NCBI GenBank assembly: GCA_934692485.1
Contig: CAKUTX010000001.1
Coordinates: forward strand, 358,249-422,248
Source: an uncultured Candidatus Melainabacteria bacterium
GTDB lineage: Bacteria; Cyanobacteriota; Vampirovibrionia; Gastranaerophilales; Gastranaerophilaceae
Reading direction: 5' to 3'
DNA: 64,000 bases
Within the stretch, counting starts at the first letter, position 1. Every line of letters starts with the position of its first letter. This document shows, one piece after another, positions 53,108 through 61,120 of the stretch. Made by a program: the position numbers and the translations under genes. The notes below the pieces were generated by a model. The model saw only the letters and a program-made list of their open reading frames with translations, was not told the origin of the DNA and ran no database searches.

Positions 53108-53116
53108 ATCAACCAT
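53045..53116 (-). CDS. Small hydrophobic peptide 1, 23 aa (candidate type I toxin)
   Basis: The peptide has a charged start MVDK and a hydrophobic core IIMLLLSFAITVIALKI, long enough to span a membrane, ending QS. ATG 53116 has AAAGGAGGG 9 nt upstream, stronger than most ribosome binding sites in the window. Promoter TTTACA-17-TATGAT (53197-53225, minus) starts the mRNA near 53190. The 74-nt leader can fold so that CCTC and GTC pair with GAC and GAGG of the ribosome site. The mRNA 5' end (TGTAGGG) is also complementary to its 3' region (CCCTACA). These are the marks of type I toxins such as Fst/AapA/Ldr. Toxicity is inference. Confidence 0.7.
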   Translation of the reverse strand: MVDKIIMLLLSFAITVIALKIQS

Positions 53117-53196
53117 AGTTTTCAGCCCTCCTTTCGTCCAATTTCTTCGAAAATTGCGTGTGACGAGGTGGCAGTGTACCGAACCCTACAAAAAAC

Positions 53197-53225
53197 ATCA
53201 TATAATAATTTACACTTTTTGTAAA
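53197..53225 (-). promoter_or_regulatory. Promoter of peptide gene 1
   Basis: On the minus strand TTTACA (53225-53220), 17 nt, TATGAT (53202-53197). Confidence 0.75.
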
Positions 53226-53272
53226 TATTATTAAAATTTTATGCAATCTGAAAATAGATTATAATCCATTCA

Positions 53273-53344
53273 AATTTACATTTTCAATACAAACTAAAAC
53301 AAGCAGACTTGACAAAACATGGAATATAGTAAATAATGAAAGTG
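53273..53344 (+). repeat. Promoter repeat, copy 2 (with promoter of antisense RNA 2)
   Basis: A 72-nt block identical to 53443-53514 except at two positions. Contains TTGACA (53309-53314), 17 nt, AATAAT (53332-53337). Confidence 0.9.
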
Positions 53345-53424
53345 CAGAGTGGCACCTTGAGAAAGTGCCAAGAACTCTGAGAGGTCTAAACGGTTTTTAC
53401 TCTTTTGAGTGGGAACCGTTTTTT
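53344..53424 (+). ncRNA. Structured RNA 2 (antitoxin-like, no facing peptide gene)
   Basis: Same promoter block and same first residues (GTG) as RNAs 1 and 3. It folds as CAGAGT with ACTCTG enclosing GGCAC-GTGCC, then a terminator AAACGGTT / AACCGTTT followed by TTT (53388-53424). On the opposite strand I find no hydrophobic ORF and no ribosome binding site. It may act on another transcript or be the remnant of a lost cassette. Confidence 0.65.
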
Positions 53425-53442
53425 AATATGTACAAAATCAAT

Positions 53443-53514
53443 AATTTACATTTTCAATACAAACTAAAACAAGCAGGCTTGACAAAAAATGGAATATAGT
53501 AAATAATGAAAGTG
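53443..53514 (+). repeat. Promoter repeat, copy 3 (with promoter of antisense RNA 3)
   Basis: Second copy of the 72-nt block. TTGACA (53479-53484), 17 nt, AATAAT (53502-53507). Confidence 0.9.
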
Positions 53515-53627
53515 TAGGGGGAACCCTAACAAAGGCTATTTCGTTAGAGTTCCACTTCATACCTACATTGTGATTAGCGCTAAAATTAATTTAGCTAAAA
53601 GCTCTAGTACAACTAGGGCTTTTATTA
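53514..53627 (+). ncRNA. Antisense RNA 3 (candidate type I antitoxin)
   Basis: Starts near 53514 and folds as TGTAGG with CCTACA enclosing GGAAC-GTTCC and CTAAC-GTTAG; ends at AAAAGCTCTAGT / ACTAGGGCTTTT (53597-53623) followed by ATTATTG. Complementary to most of the coding region and the 3' end of the peptide gene at 53563-53649. Confidence 0.75.
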
Positions 53628-53649
53628 TTGTTACCAATAATAATTTCAC
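53563..53649 (-). CDS. Small hydrophobic peptide 2, 28 aa (candidate type I toxin)
   Basis: GTG start at 53649 with AAGGAGGTGG, AGGAGG ending 8 nt upstream. The product is MKLLLVTIIKALVVLELLAK then LILALITM: almost entirely Leu/Ile/Val/Ala with three Lys and one Glu, a likely membrane peptide. Promoter TTGTAA-17-TATAGT (53723-53751, minus) gives a leader of about 66 nt in which ACCCTCTGAC can pair with GTCAG-GAAG-GAGGT and hide the ribosome site. The sequence is unrelated to peptide 1, but the layout is the same. Confidence 0.68.
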   Translation of the reverse strand: MKLLLVTIIKALVVLELLAKLILALITM

Positions 53650-53722
53650 TCTTCCCACCTCCTTCCTGACCATTTACTTCATTATCGTGTGTCAGAGGGT
53701 AGCAAGCTGTAGATACTTACCT

Positions 53723-53751
53723 ACTATAAATTTATTAGGTATATATTACAA
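53723..53751 (-). promoter_or_regulatory. Promoter of peptide gene 2
   Basis: On the minus strand TTGTAA (53751-53746), 17 nt, TATAGT (53728-53723). Confidence 0.7.
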
Positions 53752-53783
53752 TAAATTAAAATCTTTGTCTATTTTGGCAAAAT

Positions 53784-53817
53784 AAAATGCGGATTGAAGA
53801 TTTTCAACCCGCATTTT
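53784..53817 (-). terminator. Terminator after pfp
   Basis: 15-bp stem AAAATGCGGATTGAA / TTCAACCCGCATTTT (one mismatch), 4-nt loop. It isolates pfp from the toxin-antitoxin locus. Confidence 0.9.
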
Positions 53818-53836
53818 TAGTATTATTAATCAAGCA

Positions 53837-55519
53837 TTATGCATTAACTAGTTGTCTTGCTCTTTCAAGTTGCAAAGTACAAGTTGTTACGTCGCAAACG
53901 CAAGATGGGCCAAAGTATTGAATTGCTCCAGGGAACAAATATCTGTCATTCATTGCCCAGTCTTCTCTGTTTTCTTCCAACTGTTTGAAAACAGGACCGT
54001 CAAGTTTAACCAATGCTTTTTGGATAACTGGTTTCATTTCACCGTGACGTTTTTCCATATTCATCATCATTGTTAGAGGAATACCACCTGCAACCCATTC
54101 AGAAGCAGGAGCTGTTAAATTTCTAACTGATGACAAATAACCTGTCAAACCAAAGCTGATTAATGCAAATGCATTAAAGCCTAATGAGTAACAATAATCT
54201 GCGTCAAAGTTTGATGGGAATGCACATCTGCCTTCGTAACCGAAGAAGTGAGATTGAGCATTGAATTTACCGATGAAATCACCTTGAGATTTCAATTCAT
54301 CTAATCTTGTTGAAATCATTTCAATCAAAAGTTTTTCTGTTTCAATTTTAGAAACCTGAACATTTCCGTGAGGGTCACGGTCAGCCAACAATTGACCTTT
54401 GATAAGAACAGGCAATGAGCTATAAACTTTAGCATTGTTATCGTCCAATCTATTTTCAACGATTTCGAACTTATCACGAATTGTTGTTGCATTAACGAAA
54501 TCAGGATCATTTTCTAATGAAGCCATAATATCATTCAAGTTAGCAATCATAGATTTCATTTCAGGAATAAACTCAATCAATCCTTCAGGAATAACAGCAA
54601 TACCAAAGTTTTTACCCATATCTGCACGTCTTACGATAATGTCACACATATAGTTGATAATGCTTTCCAAAGACATTTTCTTTTCTTCAACTTCTTCTGA
54701 AATCAAAGTAATGTTTGGTTGAGTTTGCAAAGCAGCTTCCAAAGCTACGTGAGAAGCACTTCTACCCATAATCTTAACAAAATGCCAATATTTTTTTGCA
54801 GAATTTGCATCACGTTCAATGTTTCCGATAAGCTCTGCATAAGTTTTTGTAGCAGTATCAAAACCGAAAGAAATTTCGATTTGATCATTTTTCAAGTCAC
54901 CGTCAATTGTTTTTGGGCAACCAATAACTTGAATACCTGCATTATGTTTTACAAACCATTCTGCAAGAAGCGCAGCATTTGTGTTTGAATCGTCACCACC
55001 GATAATAACTACGGCAGAAATATTTAATTTTTTACAAACAGCAAGTGATTTTTCAAATTGTTCTTCTGTTTCAAGTTTAGTTCTACCTGAACCGATAATA
55101 TCAAATCCACCTGTATTTCTGTATGCATTAATGAATTTGTCATCAAATTCAACATATTTTCCATCAATAATACCTGATGGACCACCTAAAAAGCCGTACA
55201 ATTTGTTAGCAGAATTTGATTGTTTCAAAGCATCATACAAGCCAGCAATTACGTTGTGACCACCTGGAGCTTGACCACCTGAAAGGATAACACCAACATT
55301 TCTAACTTCAGCTTCTTTAGACATTGCTGAATGTTTGAATGTTACAACAGGTTTTCCGTATGTGTTTTTGAATAAATTTTGAATTTGTTCTTGATCTCTA
55401 ACTGATTGAGTCGCAGAACCTTCTGACATTTCCAAGCCATTAATACCTTCTGCAAGACTAGCAGGAAGTTTTGGCTGATACTTTAATCTTTCGATTTGTA
55501 AAGGTGAAAGTTTTTCCAT
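53837..55519 (-). CDS. pfp: Diphosphate--fructose-6-phosphate 1-phosphotransferase
   Basis: About 560 aa from ATG 55519 (AAAGAGGAAAAGAAAT before it); the in-frame start at 55615 is rejected. [15 protein letters not shown] (with Asp where ATP-dependent PFK has Gly) and [11 protein letters not shown] mark the PPi-dependent long form; [15 protein letters not shown] is the substrate region. Uses pyrophosphate instead of ATP and is reversible, serving both glycolysis and gluconeogenesis in an energy-limited anaerobe. Confidence 0.94.
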   Translation of the reverse strand: MEKLSPLQIERLKYQPKLPASLAEGINGLEMSEGSATQSVRDQEQIQNLFKNTYGKPVVTFKHSAMSKEAEVRNVGVILSGGQAPGGHNVIAGLYDALKQSNSANKLYGFLGGPSGIIDGKYVEFDDKFINAYRNTGGFDIIGSGRTKLETEEQFEKSLAVCKKLNISAVVIIGGDDSNTNAALLAEWFVKHNAGIQVIGCPKTIDGDLKNDQIEISFGFDTATKTYAELIGNIERDANSAKKYWHFVKIMGRSASHVALEAALQTQPNITLISEEVEEKKMSLESIINYMCDIIVRRADMGKNFGIAVIPEGLIEFIPEMKSMIANLNDIMASLENDPDFVNATTIRDKFEIVENRLDDNNAKVYSSLPVLIKGQLLADRDPHGNVQVSKIETEKLLIEMISTRLDELKSQGDFIGKFNAQSHFFGYEGRCAFPSNFDADYCYSLGFNAFALISFGLTGYLSSVRNLTAPASEWVAGGIPLTMMMNMEKRHGEMKPVIQKALVKLDGPVFKQLEENREDWAMNDRYLFPGAIQYFGPSCVCDVTTCTLQLERARQLVNA

Positions 55520-55638
55520 ATTTCTTTTCCTCTTTGTTAATAATACCTTTGTACAGTAATACTGTACTATAAAAAAGGGAAAAAATAAAACATCTGATAA
55601 ATATTTATAGTACAATTAAAAAAGAAGGAGAAATTTCT

Positions 55639-56448
55639 GTGAAATTAAAAGTACAATGTCCAGCGAAAATAAATTTAACTCTAAAAATAACAGGAAAACG
55701 CGACGACGGTTTTCATAATATTGAAAGCATTATGCAGACAATCAGCCTTTATGATTATTTAATGATAGAAGTTTTGCCATCAGAAAATTTCGAAATAATT
55801 TTATCAGGCAACAGCACAGAAATTCCTTATAATGAAAAAAACCTTGTCTACAAAGCAGCAAAATTATTTTTTGAAAACACAAATATTTCACCACAAAAAA
55901 TAAATATTTATATAGAAAAAAACATTCCTGTTGCCGCAGGTCTTGCCGGAGGAAGCACAAATGCAGCTGGAACACTTTTTGGTTTAAACGAAATTTTTGG
56001 CCAACCTTTAACAAGAAAAGAACTACACACTCTTTGCGCAAAACTCGGTTCTGACTTGAATTTCTGTTTAGAAGGCGGATGCCAAATGACTCGTGGCAGA
56101 GGCGAAATTTTAGAAAAACAAGAATTTAAACCTATGCAGATTTCATTAATTAAACCTACAAATCTTGGAATAAGCGCCAAAGAAGCATATACAAAATTTT
56201 CACAAAAGAAATCCGAAGATTTTAAATCTGAATTTGGGGCAAGAGAAGATTTTATAAACAATCTTGAATGGGCAGTAATTGATGATTACGAGGAGCTCAA
56301 ACACATAAAAAGAAAATATCCGAAATCAATTATGTCAGGTTCCGGCTCAACATATTTTGGTATAAACCTAAACTTTTCACCGGAAAAAGATTTTTGGATA
56401 AAAAACGATTTAAAAGCCACAAATACAGGAATTTGTGTAATAAACTAA
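55639..56448 (+). CDS. ispE: 4-diphosphocytidyl-2-C-methyl-D-erythritol kinase
   Basis: 269 aa with a GTG start 9 nt after AGAAGGAGAAAT. GHMP kinase: CPAKINLTLKITGKRDDGFH at the N-terminus, ATP loop PVAAGLAGGSTNAAGTLFGL, and C-terminal SIMSGSGSTYFG. Fourth step of the MEP isoprenoid pathway; works with dxr (40248). Confidence 0.96.
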   Translation: MKLKVQCPAKINLTLKITGKRDDGFHNIESIMQTISLYDYLMIEVLPSENFEIILSGNSTEIPYNEKNLVYKAAKLFFENTNISPQKINIYIEKNIPVAAGLAGGSTNAAGTLFGLNEIFGQPLTRKELHTLCAKLGSDLNFCLEGGCQMTRGRGEILEKQEFKPMQISLIKPTNLGISAKEAYTKFSQKKSEDFKSEFGAREDFINNLEWAVIDDYEELKHIKRKYPKSIMSGSGSTYFGINLNFSPEKDFWIKNDLKATNTGICVIN

Positions 56449-56454
56449 AAAGAA

Positions 56455-56481
56455 AAAGGCTCCCAATCTTTGAGAGCCTTT
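56455..56481. terminator. Terminator between ispE and the LysM-like gene
   Basis: AAAGGCTC / GAGCCTTT with an 11-nt loop, between convergent genes. Confidence 0.8.
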
Positions 56482-56499
56482 ATTCAATAGTTGATATTG

Positions 56500-58131
56500 T
56501 TATTTAATTCTTACCGGTTCAGGGTCATTACAATCCTGTTTATATTTGTTTGTTGCGACCGGAGAACCTATCCATTTTGTATAACGAACTTTTGGAATTC
56601 TTGATGATTTAGAGTGAACAACCTTTCCATCACAATCAACTTGAATTTCAAGATTTTTTAGATAATTTAACTCTGGATATTTCTTCATAATTTCTTGATT
56701 TTCTAACAAATCCGAAAAATCAGTATATAATCTCATTGTCTCGCCGACTTTTGGCATAGTATTCAATTTAAAATTTGTAACACCATGTTTTAGTTTTTCT
56801 GCATGAATTAATGCTTTCAAAACTTTTCCATCCGGCTTTTTACCATGGTTATATCTTACTTTGCTTTGGATTACATCTGACCAACAATCTCCTTTTTTCA
56901 CTGTGTGATCACAGTATGAAGATTCCCATTCTTCTTCTGGGCATGGAGTTGGAATAACCGGTACCGGTGTTGCTGGCGCTGGTTGATTTGGTTGAGCTAC
57001 CGGTGGTTCAGGATTTGAAGGTGTACGAACAGGTATTTCTTGAGGTTCGCCCGGAGCATAAACCCTAGCTTCCCTGTTACCATTATCTTTAACCAATGAT
57101 GCAAAACCTAAGCCAACTGCGAAACCTGTTGTTCCACCAATCATTCTGCCATTAGTTTTTGCTGCTGCGGCCGCTGCTGCTGATGATGAAGATGAAGATG
57201 CGGCTGCTCCACCTGCACCGGTTGCTGCTGATGATGAAGATGAAGAAGCGGCTGCTGCGGCTGCTGCCGATGAACCGAACAACGGACCTGCAACTATTCC
57301 TAAAGTTGTTGCTCCACCAATTACCAAACCTCTATAAAGATTTGTATTATCTTTTTCATAAGAAAGATTTGATTTTTTTGCAATATTTTTAATTACAGCA
57401 GCATCAACTCCTTCTTGTTGAGCAACTGCGCGTCTTTCTTTCAAACTAAGATGGTAATTTGTTGTCTCACCTTCTATAGTATTAGTATTTGCATATTCAA
57501 CAGCTTTTTGTTTAAATTTATCACTTGAAAACTTTCCATTTTCATCATAAAAATAATCTCTATGATCTTCTACGAAAGCTCGAGTCTTTCTTCCTCTGAT
57601 GTATTCGTTTTCAACAAGTTGAGAATCAGCTTTTTGCTTAGCTTCTTTTTTGCTCAAACCATCTGCTCTATATTGTTTTACAAGTTCTTTGCGTTCTGCT
57701 TTACGTTCTTTTTCTGCTGCTTTGTATTCAGCTTTGTTCATAAAAACATTAGTCGCTTGAACATCTTCTTTATGTTGTTCGTTTTCAACATAATTGTGAG
57801 CCATTTTCCTTACTTCATCAGCTGTTGCAACTTTCTTTCCATCAGAAGCTCCGTACTCAGCAAATGCGTTTCTTGCCTCTGCTTCCGCAATACCGATTGC
57901 ATCATCAGATGTCAATTCCCTTTGGACTTTATCAACTGCATCGTTTGATTTTTCAATTTCCAAACCCGTCATAACAGTTGATTTTTGTTGAGGTTGACCA
58001 ATCGGAATAGAAACACCGACTCTTTGCAAAGTCTGTCTGCTTTCTTCCATTGCTTTATCTGCTTTTTCTTTCAGTTCTAAGGCATAATCTTTGCCCAAAA
58101 ATTGTGTTGATGATACATTGTCTAAACTCAT
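56500..58131 (-). CDS. Hypothetical protein with Ala/Ser tract and C-terminal LysM-like segment
   Basis: 543 aa. Residues 1-260 are charged helices rich in Lys/Glu/Ala. Residues 265-345 hold two hydrophobic Gly/Ala stretches (GLVIGGATTLGIVAGPLFGS and TTGFAVGLGFASLV) around an 8-Ala/7-Ser low-complexity tract present twice in the DNA. A Pro-rich linker (PNPEPPVAQPNQPAPATPVP-like) follows, then HTVKKGDCWSDVIQSK..., which resembles a LysM start. It may be an envelope protein spanning a membrane and binding peptidoglycan. Start after GAAAGGGGAACAAG. Function unknown. Confidence 0.65.
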   Translation of the reverse strand: MSLDNVSSTQFLGKDYALELKEKADKAMEESRQTLQRVGVSIPIGQPQQKSTVMTGLEIEKSNDAVDKVQRELTSDDAIGIAEAEARNAFAEYGASDGKKVATADEVRKMAHNYVENEQHKEDVQATNVFMNKAEYKAAEKERKAERKELVKQYRADGLSKKEAKQKADSQLVENEYIRGRKTRAFVEDHRDYFYDENGKFSSDKFKQKAVEYANTNTIEGETTNYHLSLKERRAVAQQEGVDAAVIKNIAKKSNLSYEKDNTNLYRGLVIGGATTLGIVAGPLFGSSAAAAAAASSSSSSAATGAGGAAASSSSSSAAAAAAAKTNGRMIGGTTGFAVGLGFASLVKDNGNREARVYAPGEPQEIPVRTPSNPEPPVAQPNQPAPATPVPVIPTPCPEEEWESSYCDHTVKKGDCWSDVIQSKVRYNHGKKPDGKVLKALIHAEKLKHGVTNFKLNTMPKVGETMRLYTDFSDLLENQEIMKKYPELNYLKNLEIQVDCDGKVVHSKSSRIPKVRYTKWIGSPVATNKYKQDCNDPEPVRIK

Positions 58132-58323
58132 CTTGTTCCCCTTTCAATTTTCCCCGTGCAAGAAAATTAAATTTATTTTTATCCCTATACACCTATAAAC
58201 AATTTTTATCTCAGAAAATTGCATGTCAGCATGGTGTTTCAGCCATCTAACTCAAGCAAAAGCGTTATAAATAAAGGGATTACAGAAATTTACAATTGTT
58301 AACAATTCCATCCAATAAGACTA

Positions 58324-58352
58324 TTCACATATGAAAAACAATGTTGTATCAT
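58324..58352 (+). promoter_or_regulatory. Promoter, leaderless start of the OppD-like gene
   Basis: TTCACA, exactly 17 nt, TATCAT (58347-58352), ending 6 nt before ATG 58359. Confidence 0.7.
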
Positions 58353-58358
58353 TGTTTT

Positions 58359-59309
58359 ATGGCAATATTAGAAGTAAAAAATTTGAATTTAGGATTTAAT
58401 TGTGAATGTGGTTTTCGACAAGCACTATTTGACGTTTCATTTGCACTTGAAAAAGGGAAAATGCACGCGCTCGTCGGGGAATCTGGTTGTGGAAAAACAA
58501 TGAGTGCAATGAGTATTTTGCAGCTTTTACCCAAAACAGCAAAGATTACTGGTGGAGAAATTCTTTTCAACGGAAAAAATTTATTGCAACACAAAAATAT
58601 GCAAAAAATCAGAGGCGATAAAATCGCGCTTATTCCACAAGACCCCATGACATCACTAAATCCGCTTTATACAATAGGCAATCAACTTTTAGAAGTTATA
58701 AAAATTCACCAAAACCTCAAAGGGGAACAAGCCATAAAAAAAGCTCAAGAAGCCCTAGAGGCCGTACAAATTCCATGCGCAAAAGACAGAATGAAATCAT
58801 ATCCGCATGAATTTTCCGGCGGTATGAAACAACGCGCAATAATTGCAATGGCTCTTTGTTGTAATGCAGAAATTCTGATTGCTGACGAGCCAACAACAGC
58901 TCTTGACGTCACAATTCAAGCGCAAATTATGGATTTACTAAAAAATATTCAAAAAGAACGCAACACCGCAATTCTCCTAATAACGCACGATCTTGCTCTT
59001 GTTGGAGAAAATGCCGACAACGTGTCTGTCATGTATGCAGGCAGAATTGTCGAAACCGCACCTACAAAAGAATTTTTCTCAAATCAACAACACCCATACT
59101 CCAAAGCCCTTTTGCGTTCTCTACCATCTAACAAAAATTCAAAACTGGAAACTATCCAAGGCCAGCCACCATCAATTCTTCAAGATATTTCAGGCTGTAG
59201 ATTTCACCCAAGATGTCAAGAATGTATAGAAGTTTGCACAAGAAAAATCCCACAACTTGAATTCATTAATCAAACACACAAAGTTGCATGTTTTTGCAAA
59301 AATACATAA
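58359..59309 (+). CDS. Oligopeptide/dipeptide ABC transporter ATP-binding protein (OppD/DppD type)
   Basis: About 316 aa from ATG 58359 (MAILEVKNLNLGF); the in-frame ATG at 58341 overlaps the -10. Walker A GESGCGKT, signature EFSGGMKQR, Walker B ILIADEPTTAL, switch His in LLITHD, and the OppD-specific C-terminus ISGCRFHPRCQECIEVC with Fe-S-type cysteines. It powers peptide uptake. No permease, binding protein or OppF gene adjoins it, so it must work with partners encoded elsewhere. Confidence 0.93.
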   Translation: MAILEVKNLNLGFNCECGFRQALFDVSFALEKGKMHALVGESGCGKTMSAMSILQLLPKTAKITGGEILFNGKNLLQHKNMQKIRGDKIALIPQDPMTSLNPLYTIGNQLLEVIKIHQNLKGEQAIKKAQEALEAVQIPCAKDRMKSYPHEFSGGMKQRAIIAMALCCNAEILIADEPTTALDVTIQAQIMDLLKNIQKERNTAILLITHDLALVGENADNVSVMYAGRIVETAPTKEFFSNQQHPYSKALLRSLPSNKNSKLETIQGQPPSILQDISGCRFHPRCQECIEVCTRKIPQLEFINQTHKVACFCKNT

Positions 59310-59314
59310 AAAAA

Positions 59315-59338
59315 AGCTCTCCACAACACTAGAGAGCT
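59315..59338 (-). terminator. Terminator between the OppD-like gene and fabF
   Basis: AGCTCTC / GAGAGCT, 10-nt loop; the A8 run gives T8 on the minus strand, so mainly for fabF. Confidence 0.8.
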
Positions 59339-59367
59339 AACATCACAATATATAAAATTTGAAAGTT

Positions 59368-60621
59368 TTATTTTACTTCTTTAATAACAAGTGAAGCATT
59401 CTGACCGCCAAATCCAAATGAATTTGACAACGCAGCATGAACTTCAGCTTTTCTTGCTTTGTGAGGAACATAATCAAGATTTGCAACATGTTCGTCCTGA
59501 TTATCAAGATTAATTGTCGGAGGAACAATGTGTTCATTGATTGCCTTAACACAAGCAATACATTCAACAGCACCAGTTGCACCTAAAAGGTGACCATGCA
59601 TAGATTTTGTTGAACTTACAAGAAGGTTTTTGTTGTCATCTTTGCTACCAAATACATATTCAATAGCTTTAGATTCAGCAACATCACCTAAACCTGTACT
59701 TGTACCGTGAGCATTAATATATTGAACTTCAGTCGGTTTCAATTTAGCATCTTCCAAAGCGAATTGCATAGCATGGATTGCGCCCTGTCCTTCAGGGTCA
59801 GGAGCAACAACATCATATGCATCACCTGTTTGACCGTAACCAACGATTTCAGCATAAATCTTAGCACCACGTTTTTTAGCATGTTCATATTCTTCCAGAA
59901 TAAGAACACCAGCACCCTCAGACATTACAAAACCATCTCTTTCAACATCCCATGGACGAGAAGCTTTTTGAGGCTCGTCATTACGTTTTGAAAGAGTTCT
60001 GGCACTTGAGAATGCACCAATACCTACATCACAAATAGTAGCTTCTGCACCACCTGCAACAATAATATCAGCATCTCCGTATTGAATTGAACGGAAAGCA
60101 TCACCAACAGTATGTGTACCTGTCGCACAAGCAGAAACAACTACTTTATTTATACCCTTAAAACCGTGACGCATTGAAATACGACCTGATGCCATATTTA
60201 CAATCATCATAGGGATTGTAAACGGAGAACATTTATTAGGTCCTTTTTCAAGAATTCTCTTATGGTTTTCTTCGAAAGTTCTAAATCCACCTGCAGCGGA
60301 ACTAACCATAACACCGATTTTATAAGGGTCAACATCTTTTACTTCATCAAGCTTAGCATCTTTAATGGCTTCATCAGCAGCAATAACAGCGAACTGAATA
60401 TATCTGTCCATCTTCTTAGCTTCTTTCGGATCAAGATATTGTTCAGGTTCAAAATTTTTAACTTCTCCGGAAATTTTAACAACATGTTTGCTAACATCAA
60501 TAGATTCTGATGTGCTAATTCCACTTTTTCCTTCAACAAGACTATTCCAAAATTTATCTACGCCGACACCAAACGGTGTAACTGCACCAAGTCCTGTGAT
60601 AACTACTCTTCTTTTTGACAT
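59368..60621 (-). CDS. fabF: 3-oxoacyl-[ACP] synthase II
   Basis: 417 aa. Condensing enzyme of fatty acid elongation. Cys in VSACATGTHTVGDAF, His residues in NAHGTSTGLGD and STKSMHGHLLGATGA. Third gene of a fabG-acpP-fabF cluster on one strand. Start after AAAAAGGTAAAGAG. Confidence 0.97.
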   Translation of the reverse strand: MSKRRVVITGLGAVTPFGVGVDKFWNSLVEGKSGISTSESIDVSKHVVKISGEVKNFEPEQYLDPKEAKKMDRYIQFAVIAADEAIKDAKLDEVKDVDPYKIGVMVSSAAGGFRTFEENHKRILEKGPNKCSPFTIPMMIVNMASGRISMRHGFKGINKVVVSACATGTHTVGDAFRSIQYGDADIIVAGGAEATICDVGIGAFSSARTLSKRNDEPQKASRPWDVERDGFVMSEGAGVLILEEYEHAKKRGAKIYAEIVGYGQTGDAYDVVAPDPEGQGAIHAMQFALEDAKLKPTEVQYINAHGTSTGLGDVAESKAIEYVFGSKDDNKNLLVSSTKSMHGHLLGATGAVECIACVKAINEHIVPPTINLDNQDEHVANLDYVPHKARKAEVHAALSNSFGFGGQNASLVIKEVK

Positions 60622-60757
60622 CTCTTTACCTTTTTAAAAACTATCTTTTAAATATACGAGGGGGAAAATCAATATTTAATTTTCACCCTCGCAACTTTTA
60701 TAAACTAATCACAATAAATATGAGCTAAGAGAACATATCTACTGTTATTACAGCTTC

Positions 60758-60991
60758 CTATTTGCTGTGAGCATCGATGTAGCTAACTGCATCTTGAACA
60801 GTTTGAATTTTTTCAGCTTCTTCATCAGGAATTTCGCAACCGAATTCTTCTTCAAAAGCCATAACCAATTCAACTGTATCTAAAGAATCAGCACCCAAAT
60901 CAGCAGTAAAGCTTGCTTCTGGAGTAACTAATGCTTCATCAACGCTTAATTGATCAACTACAACTTTTTTTACTTTTTCAAATGTACTCAT
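60758..60991 (-). CDS. acpP: Acyl carrier protein
   Basis: 77 aa from ATG 60991 (ATGAGGAAATTAGAA before it; an ATG at 61006 is contained in that ribosome site). The phosphopantetheine Ser is in [19 protein letters not shown]. Very acidic, as usual. Carries acyl chains for FabF/FabG/FabZ and for lipid A acylation. Confidence 0.97.
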   Translation of the reverse strand: MSTFEKVKKVVVDQLSVDEALVTPEASFTADLGADSLDTVELVMAFEEEFGCEIPDEEAEKIQTVQDAVSYIDAHSK

Positions 60992-61120
60992 TTCTAATTT
61001 CCTCATAATTTAAAATTACTATACTATATTTTCTCTAATATTATACTTAGAGCAAAACTTTTTTGCAAGAAATTTACAATCTGTCGTCCATATTGTTAAA
61101 AATCTTAACTTTTCAGGCTA

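Noticed and set aside
52957..53514. Three spaced direct repeats, possibly a CRISPR array
   Set aside because: The repeats are promoter blocks of 39-72 nt separated by 350 and 170 nt of unequal, structured sequence; no uniform spacers and no cas genes.
53570..53785. Plus-strand ORF of 71 codons
   Set aside because: It has no ribosome site, runs through the antisense terminator, and is the complement of the small peptide gene and its promoter.
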